A stretch of 64,000 bases of DNA from Distichodus sexfasciatus (GCA_032718565.1 JAVGVS010000057.1:61001-125000), one strand, 5' to 3'; positions 21,270 to 32,882 are shown, counted from the first letter of the stretch. Notes: a model not told the origin generated them from the sequence alone. Made by a program: numbers and translations.

Positions 21270-22352
21270 GAACTAGAGCTGCATTTCCGCAAGAAAACCC
21301 CAATGCGATTTCTCAAAGTATTGTAGCTGTGACATGAAAACTGGCTGAGTAGAAAGACTTGGACTAAAATGCATTGAAGTGAAAGGGCAAAGAACGAGGG
21401 ATGATGTAAGAAAAAGAAAAGTAAGAAAAAGAGTAAACAGTAGGGTTACGTCTCGCCTGTAGACTGGAACTATAAAACCAAGCTCAGACAGTTCTGCTGT
21501 TTTCTGTCTTAATTAAAACATTGTTGCTGTTGGAAAGTCATGAAGCTGGAGGTGTAGAGCTGGGGTTTAAGCAGGTTGGAATGTTTATGTTATGTTCTGA
21601 GCTGCATTTACAGCTACTGCACTGTCCTCCTGATTAACATACACATATATGTGTCCACACACTGCCAGAGCTGGGTCAGAACACTACCATGCTGTTTTGT
21701 TTGGTGTGTAGTCTTACAATTAATTCATAAAATAAACTAATGACTGGTTTTCTTTATCAGTTTAAGTTGTGTTTCATTCTGTAACATTCTACCAGTTCTA
21801 TATTCTACAGCGTCTTCAAGCTAGTCGGAGGCATTACGTATTGTAAGTGTTGTGGCAATAATGCAACAATGCGGTGAAAGAAGATTGTACTTTTAATTTT
21901 TAAGTATTTTTTAAAACAAGTACTTCAGTACTTTAACTTAAGTAAAAATTTGACTGTACGACTTTTACTTGTATTGGAGTAACATTTGACTAGTGCTATC
22001 TGTACTTTCACTTAAGTAATGAAGTTAGCTACTTTGCCCACCTCTGGTATTCGTAATGGGAGAAAACGAATGGGAAAAGTAAACGACAGAAAGAAGAAAT
22101 AGTGTGGGTCATGATGACGGTTACAGATACGTGATGAGGCCCATTTGCCCTCAAATCACGTTGAACAGTAAAGCATCAAAATTTGATCTCCATGTTAGTC
22201 TATGGGGAAAAAACGGAGGGCTTTCTGGTCCTGAACAGAACTTGTGAACGAGTGCACATATCACGCACCACACGTTTTAGAGCAGTGGTCATCAGAAGTG
22301 TGTGGAATAAAAATCTCATAACAATAAGTGAGTGCTCACCGCAATAACATTA
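21270..22352 (+). mobile_element. Dispersed repeat E, split by another repeat
   Basis: 21270-21415 and about 22050-22352 match the two halves of the continuous copy at 28600-29245 (shared AAATGCATTGAAGTGAA, GGTTACAGATA and GTGTGTGGAATAAAAAT). About 630 bp are inserted between them. The element type is unknown. Confidence 0.6.
21865..22045 (-). repeat. Repeat H (teleost AAGTAAAAGT-type element)
   Basis: On the minus strand it reads CCAGAGGTGGGCAAAGTAGC followed by tandem AAGTAAAAGT-like words, a very common fish repeat. It lies within the insertion that splits repeat E. A second copy is at 24580-24715. Confidence 0.6.
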
Positions 22353-22354
22353 GG

Positions 22355-22805
22355 AACATACATATGATATTGTCTCCTACTGATCGCTGGCTCCTGAATA
22401 AAATCGAATCAAAGTTGTACTGTAGCAGACTTTGTGGTATCAGCAGACGTTCGTTGATCGTGACAGCCATGAAAATCTGTTAGGAACAAAACCGGCTTGG
22501 GAAGAGGTTAATTAGGTTGAGACTGGCCACGCTGGATGGTGGAGATCACTAAGGTCACAAAGGCTTTCAACATTTCATTTATGTAATGAGCATTCCCCAG
22601 TGACCCAAATGGATCGCCGTGGTACTGAAGAGTTAACGTGTTTGTGTGCATGTGCGTGTGTGTGTGTGGTCAGAGGGGGAGGTTTCAGGTGGCTGTGGAT
22701 ATTGTATTGATTGAATGGATTTAATGTCAATATAAAGTCTGCTACGATTCGATTCAGGAGCCTACAATCAATATAAGACAATATCATATACCCATTTAAC
22801 AAAGT
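22355..22805. repeat. Inverted repeat, about 80-bp arms
   Basis: CATATGATATTGTCTCCTAC ... GCTCCTGAATAAAATCGAATC on the left (22363-22440) is mirrored by GATTCGATTCAGGAGC ... ACAATATCATATACCC on the right (about 22725-22795). Probably the ends of a non-autonomous DNA transposon. Confidence 0.5.
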
Positions 22806-22867
22806 CACCTTCATTCATATAAAAATGACTAAAAGCAACTAAAATGTAATTAGATGTTTATCCTGAG

Positions 22868-23005
22868 CTATGGGCGGCACGGTCGCGCAGTGGTTAGCAC
22901 TGCCGCCTCACAGCAAGAAGGTCCTGGGTTCAAGCCCGCGGTCGGCCGTAGGGTCTTTCTATGTGAAGTCCGCATGCTCTCTCAATGTGACCCCATAAGG
23001 TGTGA

Positions 23006-23084
<79 letters not shown>

Positions 23085-23190
23085 TGTGTGTGTGCGTGTG
23101 CCCTGCAGTGTATTGGTGCCTGCCCATGGTGGTTCCCAGGATAGGTTCCAGTTGGGATTCAGCGGTTCAGAGAATGAATGAATGAATGGT
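22868..23190 (+). mobile_element. SINE family C with internal TG microsatellite
   Basis: A tRNA-like head (GGCGGCACGGTCGCGCAGTGG, then GGTTCAAGCCC) leads to a GCATGCTCTC segment. A TG array of about 100 bp (23006-23100) has expanded inside, and the element ends CAGTTGGGATTCAGCGGTTC plus GAATGAATGAATG. Other copies are at 27842-28130 and 39635-39765. Confidence 0.75.
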
Positions 23191-24579
23191 ATTCCTCTTG
23201 AGCTACAGCCCACAGTAGCCTGTTTTCTCGCTCTTACTTAGCTTAGACTTTATAGAGATAATGTTTACTATTTAATTGATTGCCTGTTTAAAATATTCAT
23301 GTTAAGCAGCTACAGATCGTATCTACTGTACATCAGAGGTGAAAGGGGCGGGTTTTGGCAGTTTGGGGGCGGGGTTTTGGGGGTTTCTGCCTGCGAATCC
23401 TATTGGTCGATGGCTCCTGGTCTTGTGATTGACTGCACACTGCAGACAGTTTTTACAGAAAAACCAAGGATGACGTAGAAAGAGGAACGGCGTCAGGTAG
23501 ATTAAACACAAGTTATAATTTATCAACCTTATAATTATAATTTAATAGTTAGGTCTTACACGTTTAATAAGCACGCGATCAATGGCTCCCCTTGCCCACT
23601 TGTCTGTCCACAATTCAACATATACACAGATGCACAAGTCAATCACAAGATGATCACTAGATGATCAGCCGTTTTCCATAGTTGAGGATACAGGCTTCAG
23701 AAATCTGATAAATCACCTCTGCCCAAAATACACAATGCCAAGTAGGCGTTACTTTTCGGACGTCGAGTTACCAGAGTTGTTACATTTTACATTTTACGAG
23801 TTACATTTTATTTATTTAAATTTGTAAAGAAAATTTGTTATGAGAATAAAGCATTATATTAAAGAAAATTAGATTTTTGTTTGTATTTGCTGTAGAGCTG
23901 CCACTACTATATGTCACTATTATAAAAGTAACTAGTAAACAGGGAAAGTAACTACCGCGTTACATTAAAAAAGTTGAAACCCATTTTTTTGTGTCGATGT
24001 CGTCAACTACTCGCAGCAGCTCTAATTGTCTGTTATCTGGGAAAAAAAAATATATCGGAAAAATCGGTATCGGCTGATCACACTTACAAAAAAAATTGGT
24101 AATCGGAATCGGCCAAGAAAATTGCAATCGGTGCATCCCTATTAATAAAAGGACTAGTCATAAATCCAGTCCAGCACTAGTTGTTTTTAATCAACTTTTA
24201 GGCGGTATAATGTGCAAACTTTGCTCAAACCACCGCATAAAACATCTTCAAGTACAGGTGGCGTAAGTTGCATAACCAAACTCAAAACGTCCGGGACACT
24301 CACATTTTAAAGACAACTGAGCGATTCCATAGTAACACTGTGTAACACTTTTATAGAAAATATAATTAACAAATTAACTGCATAATGTTTACAACCTGTC
24401 GAGAGGTATAATGTGCAAACTTCCTCTTGCTCGGCACTAGCCGTCATCCAACGATAAGCTACATTAAAATAGCGGAATGCCACGCGAACGCCCTCGCAAT
24501 TTCCTTTCAGTTCAGACGGATTGTTTTTTTTCCCTGCATTTCAAACCCAAAAACGGGTTTTTTCCAATGTAGCGACATA
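23191..24579. other. Noncoding spacer with hAT-like end
   Basis: At 24050-24145, ATATCGGAAAAATCGG ... GCAATCGGTGCATCCCTA resembles a transposon terminus. Nothing coding recognised. Confidence 0.35.
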
Positions 24580-24715
24580 AAATACTTGGGTCAAAACGTA
24601 CTTGAGTAAAAGTAAAATGACCTATTTCAAAAGCTACTTAAAAAATTACAAATTACTCACAAAAACTACTCAATTACAGTAGCGTGAGTAAATGTAATTT
24701 GTTACTTTCCACCTG
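24580..24715 (+). repeat. Repeat H, second copy
   Basis: TACTTGAGTAAAAGTAAAAT and GTAATTTGTTACTTTCCACC; same family as 21865-22045. Confidence 0.6.
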
Positions 24716-24819
24716 TGATCTACATCTAAAGTTAAAAGACTACTTGCAGGACTGTAATTGTAGTTTTTCTCCAGTCGACTGCTGCTGCAATATTTGCACA
24801 TATGGTTGAATACCTCACA

Positions 24820-24955
24820 TAAATAAAGTTGCACTTTTTCTTTTTCTACCTCTAGCTTAAATGTTATATTCTGTTTATATACGCTTATTCTATGTGCCTA
24901 CTTCATTCGTTATACACTTTAATACTTTCACTTAAATAAAAGTCGTGATGAAACC
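24820..24955 (+). mobile_element. LINE tail fragment
   Basis: TATTCTGTTTATATACGCTT and TTCTATGTGCCTACTTCATT match the tail family at 1370-1560 and 61200-61280. Confidence 0.45.
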
Positions 24956-25082
24956 AGCTGACGTCATCACGCTTGCTTGGCAAGGGACATTACGATATAG
25001 ATGACAGCTGATCTGTTTATTTTGGTGCGATGCTATGGACTTGATGATCGAATCGATGTATCAGTGAAATCTTAAAACTGGT

Positions 25083-25225
25083 AGCTGGGCAGTTGGTGGC
25101 GTAAAGGTTAGTGCGTTTGCCCCGTGGTCGGAAGGTCGCAGGTTTGAATCCCAGACCCGTAAAGGTATCACTGAGGTACTCAAGGTGCATGAGTAAGGTG
25201 CCGTCCCCAAGTACTGCTACGCTGG
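25083..25225 (+). mobile_element. SINE family A
   Basis: GGGCAGTTGGTGGCGTAAAG head, box B GGTTTGAATCCC, then GGTATCACTGAGGTACTCAA. Truncated after the CAAGTACTGCT segment. Confidence 0.75.
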
Positions 25226-26035
25226 CCGACACATTTATGAAGTCTTCAAGTGTATTAAATAACAAAATGAAATGATTATTCTCTGATAAGCGAGACCAAA
25301 TGTGATTAGATGCAGATGGGGGCTTATGTGGACTGTCTTTTTACCAGACTGGTGATGGGGAAATGGGGGTGTAAATATCATTAGTCTCCCCGTGATCAGA
25401 TTATCCAAAATTGGCTCTGTTTGCATTTGATTAAAGTATAATATGATCTTAATATTCTGACGCTGCTATATTTGTGAGGGAGTGACACACAGGTGGAGTA
25501 TGAGAATGAGTGAGCCGAATATGAGAAAAAGAATTATATAATCTAATCTCATTAGACAAGACAGCATCGATTGCAGAAAGCAGAACAAGTTTTAGTTCTC
25601 AGTACAGGTCTACGTTGTTGGTTTATTGTAATTTACCTTTTTTTATTACTACCTATGTAATGAGTGTTATTTTTCGTGGTGAACATATGGTGGAGTGAGT
25701 CATGTTTTTACCATTGATTTGGTTTTATGCTTAAATCAATGCTGGCACAGTCCAAAGACGAATAACCCCTGTGAGACGTTTTAGTTGCTCTCATTGACCT
25801 CCGCTAAGCTGCCATGCTTTTCTATGCGTGTTCTGGTTCCTTTTCGCTTAATTAGAAATTGACCAGTGACCAGTGATTTTCTTTAGGATATTTAGTCCAG
25901 GATATTGGCTGCTGGAGTCTAACTTAATTAAACTGGGAATGTTGTAGGAATAATGGACCTAGTTTAACAAGATTTTCTTGTGCTTTTTCTTTCTTTTTAA
26001 AAAATTAAGACATTTAAATACTATAATATTACACA
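25226..26035. other. Intergenic, no gene seen
   Basis: AT-rich sequence without recognised coding or repeat content. Confidence 0.35.
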
Positions 26036-26350
26036 CCTGGGTAGTGGTATGGTTGGCTTGGGAAAGCAATAGGGAGTTGGTGAGCGAAGGGTCACCAGTT
26101 CAAGTCCCGGACCGGTAAAGGTACCACTGAGGCTGTTGGCAGTGTAACGGTTACAAGAACAAAGAAGGGTGCTCCATGCTCATGAAGAGAGTTGGCCCTG
26201 TGATCGGAAGGTCGCCGGTTTCAATCCTGGACCGGTAAATGTACCACTGAGGTACTCATGAGCAAGGTAGCGTCCTCAAGCACTGCTCCCCGGGTGCTCA
26301 TGGATGAGTCAAATGCAGCAGTCACATTTCATGACAAATAATCACTCACT
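26036..26350 (+). mobile_element. Two SINE family A copies in tandem
   Basis: A truncated copy (26040-26131, ending CGGTAAAGGTACCACTGAGG) is followed by a second, fuller copy (26132-26350) with box B-like GGTTTCAATCC and the AATAATCACTCAC tail. Confidence 0.7.
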
Positions 26351-26469
26351 TTCCATAAGCTACTGTTTTGTACAAACAGACATGAAATAAAACGCTCTTC
26401 AACATTCGTAGATCGTGTTCTTACCTAAGAGTACGGTGAATAAGGGCACTTTTTATAGTTTTTAAGTGA

Positions 26470-26700
26470 ATGCGAGTGTTTTTTCATTGTGAACACAGCA
26501 CACTGCGCACCACAACCAAATGTGAGCTCTGCATTTGACCCATCTGTGAAGGAGCAGCGGTTAGCGATGGAGCAGTGCTTGGAGATGGTACCTTGCTCAT
26601 GAGTACCTCAGTGATACCTTTACTGGTCCAGGACTTGAACCAGCCACCCTCCCATCAGGGAGCCAACTTTTTAGCCGTTATACTGACTGGGAAGAAGTAC
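26470..26700 (-). mobile_element. SINE family A, reverse
   Basis: Tail (TGAACACAGCACACTG on the plus strand) at the left, CTTGCTCATGAGTACCTCAG at 26592, head decayed at the right. Confidence 0.75.
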
Positions 26701-26744
26701 AATAAGCAGAGTGTTTCTTCTCATTGCCAAAGTCTCAATAAGAA

Positions 26745-26890
26745 TGTCTTAACATTTACATTTATGACATTTATCAGATGCTCATAACTTATCAGATGTT
26801 CCAGAGCGACTTTCTCCCTGGAGAACCTCTTTTAAGGAAGGTGGTTTTAGGTCCTCTGGGATTCGAACCCCCAGTTTCATGATCCCCATC
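26745..26890 (-). mobile_element. SINE family B, reverse
   Basis: ACATTTATGACATTTATCAG tail at the left, GAGCGACTTTCTCCCTGGAG in the middle, and GGGATTCGAACCCCCAG (box B) at the right. Confidence 0.65.
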
Positions 26891-27841
26891 ACAGTGTTTC
26901 AGTCAGGTTTATGCTGTTAATCTTGAACATTCATTTCCAGACGGAGAGCATAATTGATTTTAGATATATACACAGGGAGAGAAGGTAAACCACGTCGGTC
27001 CAGCACATTCCTTTCCCACAGGTCTTGCTCAAGATTTATTCTGTCCACCGTCTTAATAATAACAAATTCAATCAATATGTTGAGGTTTTATAGTGTTTTA
27101 TTACACTGTATTCATATTGTCGTCCTCACAGACATGGAGTCATACATTCTCCGCCATTGTGACTGATCTAAATAAAAAAAAAATCTCTTTTAGGAGATAA
27201 ATTGATGCCTTACAATGACTTGAGCTTTTACGTGAAGAGATTTGAGCGTATACATCATGGACAGTATTATAAAAAGCCGGAGGGTGTTGAATCATAAGCA
27301 ATAAACCCACACGCTTAAAATGAAAATGTATTCCCTAGAATTTTCATTATGATCCTGCTGGACATATGCAAGAAGGACTTAACCAATGACTCAGCTCATG
27401 ACTCAAGTTAACATTAGTTTAACTAAGAAATCGGGTTAAATGGTTCCCTTCTGGTGGAAACAATTGTAATAACAAAGCAATGCAATTTAGCGAGGATTTA
27501 TTGGGATTTTAGAACATTCCTTTGCTGTTTAGGCATCTAGGCCAACTGGCAATGCAGTTAATTTGCAGTGTCATTGAAATGAGATCTATATTATTAAAAA
27601 ATGAGAACTTTGTATCTTAAATAAATTTTCAGACGAGATGTGAAACACCTTTAATTTAAGCACTATAATATCCTGGATAACTGAGAACATACATAGACTG
27701 GCTGGAAAATTTTAATACTTAAAGCAATTTTTCAGTTGTTATTAACTAATTTAAAAATAACTAAGAATGTTTTTAGTTTTTAGTTGGGATGTTGTTAGTA
27801 AAATGTCACTCAATCAATTATTTAACAAATATGTCAAATCT
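26891..27841. other. Intergenic, no gene seen
   Basis: AT-rich. An unrepeated stretch at 27475-27600 (GCAATGCAATTTAGCGAGGA; GGCAATGCAGTTAATTTGCA) could be conserved noncoding DNA, but I cannot test that. Confidence 0.3.
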
Positions 27842-28130
27842 GGGGTGGCATGATGGCGCGAGAAGCGTGAAAGTCCAGGGTTCGATCCCCGGGGTGGCCG
27901 CAGGGCCCTTCTGGGTGGAGTTTGCATGCTCTCCCCGTGTTGCGTGGCTTGACTCCGGGGGCTTCGGTTTCCTCCCACAGTCCAAAAGCATGCAAGATAG
28001 GTAATTGGTGACTCTAAATTTGCCGCGTAACTACGACTGTGACTGAGAGTGTCATTGTATGAGTGTGATAGGCTTCACTCCCCACTCACAGCGACCCCAG
28101 TTGGGATTAAGCAGTTCAGATAATGTATGT
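27842..28130 (+). mobile_element. SINE family C, near full length
   Basis: GGGTGGCATGATGGCGCGAG head, box B GGTTCGATCCCC, GGAGTTTGCATGCTCTCCCC, GTTTCCTCCCACAGTCCAAA and GACCCCAGTTGGGATTAAGC. This is the layout of a widespread fish tRNA-type SINE. Confidence 0.75.
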
Positions 28131-28493
28131 ATGTACACTATGTGTGTAAAATCTGGTCTGTTTTGTTTAGTTGAGAATAATAATTCATCTTATGTAACTA
28201 TGTTTGAAAGAAATAGATATAAAAATAAAACTGTAACAGGATCAAGCGTAATTGTTTGTAATTTCTGCTTGGTAAATTATCTATTTTTGCCCATGGGGCC
28301 ACTTAAGACCTCACTGTGGTTGACTGTAAACAGGGACTGAGAATCCACTTTTTCCAATTAAAATTGTCTCCTTCAGCAGCTCTCAGACAGCATCGTGTTA
28401 GAGTAGGTGCAATTACCGAGTTCGGAAGCACAACTTGGCCTGACGGAGTGTGACTCACTGTTAATGACGAGCTCTGTTACTGACAAAGCAAAG

Positions 28494-28560
28494 ACAATCT
28501 GAATCGGAATGAAGTTAATTGCCAAGCACGTTGTCACATACAAGAATTTTACTTTAGTGG
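28494..28560 (+). mobile_element. LINE/SINE 3' tail fragment
   Basis: TCTGAATCGGAATGAAGTTA then ATTGCCAAGCACGTTGTCAC. A relative lies at 56036-56110. Confidence 0.5.
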
Positions 28561-28599
28561 TTAGAGCCAGGACATTAAGAGGAAAAAGATTTTCAAAAC

Positions 28600-29245
28600 A
28601 AACTAGAGCTGCGTTCCCACAAGAAAACACCTATGTGATTGCTCACGATTTGTAGCTGTGACAAGAAAACTAGCCGAGTGGAAAGACTTTAACTAAAATG
28701 CATTGAAGTGAATGGAGAAAGAACGAGGGACGATAAAGTGCAGGTGGAAACAGATTGAGATGTGTGTTCAATGAGATGGTCTGTGGTGGTGTGAGAAGCG
28801 TGTTGACTGTCGTGTGAAAACAGGTGAAGAAAAGCTTTTGAGTCTCAAATCCCATGTTTTCCTAATGGGAGAAAACCAGTGAGTTTCTATAGGGAAAATG
28901 AACGACAGAAAAAAGATGATGAAAAAGATAGGGTGCGGGTCATGACGGTTACAGATATGAGAAGAGACTTATGGGTGCTCAAATCACATCGAATGGCGGC
29001 TGTGCAGTAAAGTGTCGAAATTTGAGCTCCGTATTAGTCTGTGGGGGAAAAACTGAGAAAAAAATGGACAGAACTCGCAAACAAGTGCACACATGTACAC
29101 AAGCAGCCCACACCGCTATAGGCCGCATGTTTTAGAGTTGGAAGTTTCTAGCGCAAAAACTGTCAGAGGTGTAGCGGTCAGAAAAAGTGTGTGGAATAAA
29201 AATTGGATAATTATATGTGATGCTCACCGCAAACACATAATATAC
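28600..29245 (+). mobile_element. Dispersed repeat E, uninterrupted copy
   Basis: Starts AGAGCTGCGTTCCCACAAGA and runs to GATGCTCACCGC. Matches the split copy at 21270-22352. No coding capacity seen. Confidence 0.6.
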
Positions 29246-29309
29246 AAGGTACTAACATAAATAGATTGAAAATATGGAATATGAATAAAGCAGTGCAAAC
29301 TGTGGTGTG

Positions 29310-29405
29310 AACTTGGTAGATAAAGGTATCATGAGGTACTCATGAGCAAGGTACCGTCCCCAACCGCTGGCAAAAAGCCCTTCTCCTTCATGGATGGGTC
29401 AAGGA
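29310..29405 (+). mobile_element. SINE family A fragment
   Basis: GAGGTACTCATGAGCAAGGT, then CTTCATGGATGGGTCAA; the head is missing. Confidence 0.65.
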
Positions 29406-29759
29406 TCTGACTGAAGTCCTATTCAATTTATCATATTTAATCATATTTTTCCAAATAAAGGAAAGACATTAAATCTTTTAACCAACATGTGTAGCAGTAT
29501 ACATCTGTAAGCAATTAAAGAGGCAAAAGCAATAATATCCAGTAATACCAAGAGAAACGTGGATAATTTACTGGAACACCAAAAACAGAGATCAGAGAGC
29601 AAGAAACCACTGGCTTGTTGAGGGCTTTAGAGAGTATCATGAAAAGAGGAACCAAAGGAACTAAATTTTAGGCAGAAAAGAAATCATATGAGTGTGCAGA
29701 GGAAAGATAACGGGTGCCACATAGGCCAAATATATTAACGGTTTTACTAAGAAGAGTTG

Positions 29760-29762
29760 ATG

Positions 29763-29823
<61 letters not shown>
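29760..29823. repeat. AAT trinucleotide microsatellite
   Basis: About 20 AAT units. The poly-Asn, poly-Tyr and poly-Leu reading frames over it are artefacts. Confidence 0.97.
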
Positions 29824-29826
<3 letters not shown>

Positions 29827-30360
29827 CGACAACAAGCAGGGTTCGAAAAGCCGGACAAAAGGGTCAGCACTGATCATTAGCAGTATCTGTGTATGTGTGT
29901 AGAACAATAAAGTGAAATAACATAGGGTAAAACCACATAACTACATTAATCATAACAAAACATGAGTTAGAACATAGAAAGAATAAAATAAAGTGAAATG
30001 ACATTGGAAAAAGAATTAAAGATGCAAAGAGAAATTTTATGACAGGTTCAATAAGTTGTGTTTGTAAAGATACTAACCTCTAACAGTGTTCACATAAGAA
30101 TTTGTTGGTGTTCTATGATTTCATGTAAAATATAACATCTCTGTTATGACATTGCATAAATTTATGTAGCCTTTTTGCGCTTCTAGAGGTCAAAGCGTGT
30201 TTTCCTGTGCTATAGCGCTAATTATAGGCCAATCTTTTTTTTTTCTTGACCAGTGGCAAGAGGCCACCATTCCTTCTTAACCTGAAAGCATCAGCTTTCT
30301 AAGACTTACGGTTCAAGCTGCACAATCCATTTTGTAGCAGGAAATAAAATAAATACATTA

Positions 30361-30364
30361 TTAT

Positions 30365-30401
<37 letters not shown>

Positions 30402-30427
30402 AATAATGATGATAATAATAATAATAA
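30361..30427. repeat. AAT/GAT trinucleotide repeat
   Basis: Imperfect AAT and GAT units immediately left of the hairpin at 30427-30615. Confidence 0.9.
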
Positions 30428-30615
30428 CCACAAATGTTTCCCTCAATACACAATTCTATATACATATTCATTCTGTTTTCCAAATAGACATCTAAATTAT
30501 ACATTATTATCTTGTAATAAGTACTTTAATAATAATGTATATTTAGATCTCTATTTAGAAAAGTATAAATATGTATATTAAATTGTGTATTGAGGAAAAC
30601 TACATTTGTTCCGCA
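30427..30615. repeat. Long AT-rich hairpin / foldback MITE
   Basis: The two arms meet near 30518. CCTCAATACACAATTCTATA (left) pairs with the complement of TATTAAATTGTGTATTGAGG (right), and AATTATACATTATTATCTTG with the matching right-arm segment. Arms of about 85 bp, roughly 85 percent complementary by eye, with almost no loop. Confidence 0.7.
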
Positions 30616-30673
30616 GTAAAATATGTCAGTATGAACCAGTGCCCTTTACAAAATCTGATGGTCACAGAAATCA

Positions 30674-31234
30674 GTGCACAAACAAGAGAGCGAGGGCAAA
30701 GTGTCGCCTCACCTAAACTTTATTATTGTTATTATTATTATTACTTCTGAGCAACCTGATTATATTGCGCTGGATGCAGGAAAACTCCCAAGCATCAAAA
30801 CAATTGCGTGGTCAGAAAGTCTGGGTAAAAAATACCAACATTCACCTCCAAGCGCCTCACACAGCCAGCTGGCCTCATTCAAAATTAAAATCTCATCTGT
30901 ACCCAGAGCTCCTCATTTTTATATTGAGATTTTGCTGAAACGTCATTCAGTTTATTACAGAACAAAAAAGCTGCATTGCTTCAAAGACCCTAAGGATATA
31001 ACAAAGGAGTCCCAGCTGCATGTTGAGTCAGCCAAACCTCTCTACTATTTCATATCAGACCCTCACACACTAATTCAAACACAAATAAACCGATTAGCCT
31101 TGATGGGGAACATAAGACAACAACAAGTTGCCAAAGCAACTTTATGCATTAGAATGTACATTGTTGCTCCAAATACTGGAAAACAAACTAAATGTAGTGG
31201 TGCTACACTTTTTCAGCAACTTATCATTAGCTAA
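30674..31234 (+). other. Unexplained 186-codon open reading frame
   Basis: Open for 561 bp, which is long for such AT-rich DNA. The first 30 or so codons overlap an ATT repeat (IIVIIII), and the rest is of ordinary composition (for example HVESAKPLYYFISD in the middle, IRQQQVAKATLC near the end). I recognise no domain, signal peptide or splice context. It may be chance, part of an unrecognised transposon, or a remnant exon. Confidence 0.2.
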
Positions 31235-31261
31235 AGCAGCAGGAACTAAAACTAAATCTCA

Positions 31262-31456
31262 GAAAGTGAGTGATTATTTCTCATAACCAAATGTGGCATT
31301 TGACCCATCTCTGAAGGAGTAGTGGGCAGCTTTGGCAGCGCTTGGTGGGTGGTACCTTGCCCATGAGTACCTCAATGTACCTCATCATACCTTTACCGGT
31401 CCAGAACTTTCAATCACTGGGCGATCTTCCTAACCTTACGCTACCAAGTGCCCCAG
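31262..31456 (-). mobile_element. SINE family A, reverse
   Basis: GTGAGTGATTATTTCTCATA tail, TGACCCATCTCTGAAGGAGT, and a decayed head ending CCAAGTGCCCC. Confidence 0.75.
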
Positions 31457-31699
31457 TTAAGGTGTTAAAGTTAATATAATCATTTGCACTTCGTTACAAT
31501 TCTGAATTTAAATAAACTGTGTCAGGCTTGTGCAAGCTTGTTATTGTGTGTTTGTTCAGAGGGGAAATCTGATGGTCCAACATAAAACGTGATGACCGAC
31601 AAGTTGAGTTCAATTATCAACCTTTGCTCTTTACAGCTCTTTATCAGCTGGACAATTGTACTGCAATAAATCGTCCGGCTGTACCCCTTCTCACCCACC

Positions 31700-31860
31700 A
31701 TTTATGAGCACTATGCAAATGACGTGCATTGATTTTCTGTCAAACCCGGATACAGCTTTCACTTAAGCCAGTGTGAGCTGGCTCCCAAGATATATAAGCC
31801 TAGCCTAGAAAGAATTCTAGAAGGATCTCCAAACAGTCAAACAGGAGCTCTGTACCTTTG
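31700..31860 (+). promoter_or_regulatory. Promoter-like cluster (octamer, CRE-like, TATA)
   Basis: ATGCAAAT (POU octamer) lies directly next to GACGTGCA (CRE-like) at about 31713-31728, and AGATATATAAGCC (TATA-type) follows at about 31786. The spacing suits a polymerase II promoter or a retroelement LTR. No downstream coding exon was identified, so this is only a motif cluster. Confidence 0.25.
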
Positions 31861-31889
31861 CAAATATCTAGCAAAACTCATTTATTGTT

Positions 31890-32410
31890 AGTGGTGTTGT
31901 GCTTGAGACCGGTCGCAAGACCAATTTTTTTAAGTCTTGGACTCTGCCATATTTGTACTCAGTCCTGTCATGGACTCGGACAAAGAGGACACAGGATTTT
32001 ATTTTGAGACCAGCCGAGACCACAGTTCTTAAAAATATTACTGTTAAAACTCTTTGAGACCGACGCAGGCATTTTGCGTTGTCTATTAAATAGTATAATT
32101 AGTATAACACAAACCAGTAAAACAGTGAGTGTGGTCTTGAGGAGTGTTCTGCCGCTGTGGTTTGTTGAGTTTAACACATGATGTTATAAGTTTGGTTAAC
32201 TGCTTTCATGATTATAGATATGTTAGAGAGAAGTACTGAATAAACATGTTTAATGTTGCTTAGGTTTTATCATGTGGTGTTAAACGTGCATTGGTCCAGG
32301 CTCGGTCTCGCCCAGGTCTCGCCCAGGTCTCCTCTTGTCTTGATCTCGGACCTTCAGAGTTTTGGTCTTGTCTCAGTCTCGATTTAGGTGGTCTTGACCC
32401 CAGCTCTATT
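31890..32410 (+). mobile_element. Dispersed repeat G with GGTCTCG-rich end
   Basis: Starts CTTGAGACCGGTCGCAAGAC and ends in CTCGGTCTCGCCCAGGTCTC-type repeats and GGTCTTGACCCCAGCTCTA. The middle (32100-32310) matches the ptger4-intron repeat at 4365-4560. Type unknown. Confidence 0.5.
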
Positions 32411-32715
32411 TATTGTTGCATTTAGAATTAAATTTGCAACAAAGTTTAACTTATTATATTTCCTGTCACACCTTAAATATAGCTGTATTATCTTGTGAAA
32501 TGACAGTGATCACAAACAAGGATATTTTCATTTCAACAATGCATGACAATTTTAACAGTGAACAATAAAATGTCAATATACTGCATGACCAAATTAATCA
32601 ATAATGATGTTCAAAATGCTCTCTTTGCACACACACACAGCGTGTGTTGCTCTATGATGCTTTGCTAAAGACAGTTTTACACAATGTTTTGTAAGGTATT
32701 ATAGCTACACAACTA

Positions 32716-32882
32716 CACTTTGCTCATGAGTACCTCAGTGGACCAAATCCCAGGACCGATAAAGGTACCACCAAGGTACTCATGAACACGGCATCGTCCC
32801 CAAGCAGAGGCCAGATTTGGCTGTGGTGCACTGTGTGTTGTGCTGTGGTGTGTTCACAATGACAAATAATCACTCACTTCTA
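32716..32882 (+). mobile_element. SINE family A, rearranged
   Basis: A reverse piece (GCTCATGAGTACCTCAGTGG) joins a forward copy (GATAAAGGTACCACCAAGGT) that ends TTCACAATGACAAATAATCA. Confidence 0.65.

Noticed and set aside
22854..23213. Val/Cys- and Thr/His-rich frames
   Set aside because: Translation of the TG microsatellite inside SINE family C.
29661..29907. Poly-Tyr, poly-Leu and poly-Asn frames
   Set aside because: AAT trinucleotide repeat.
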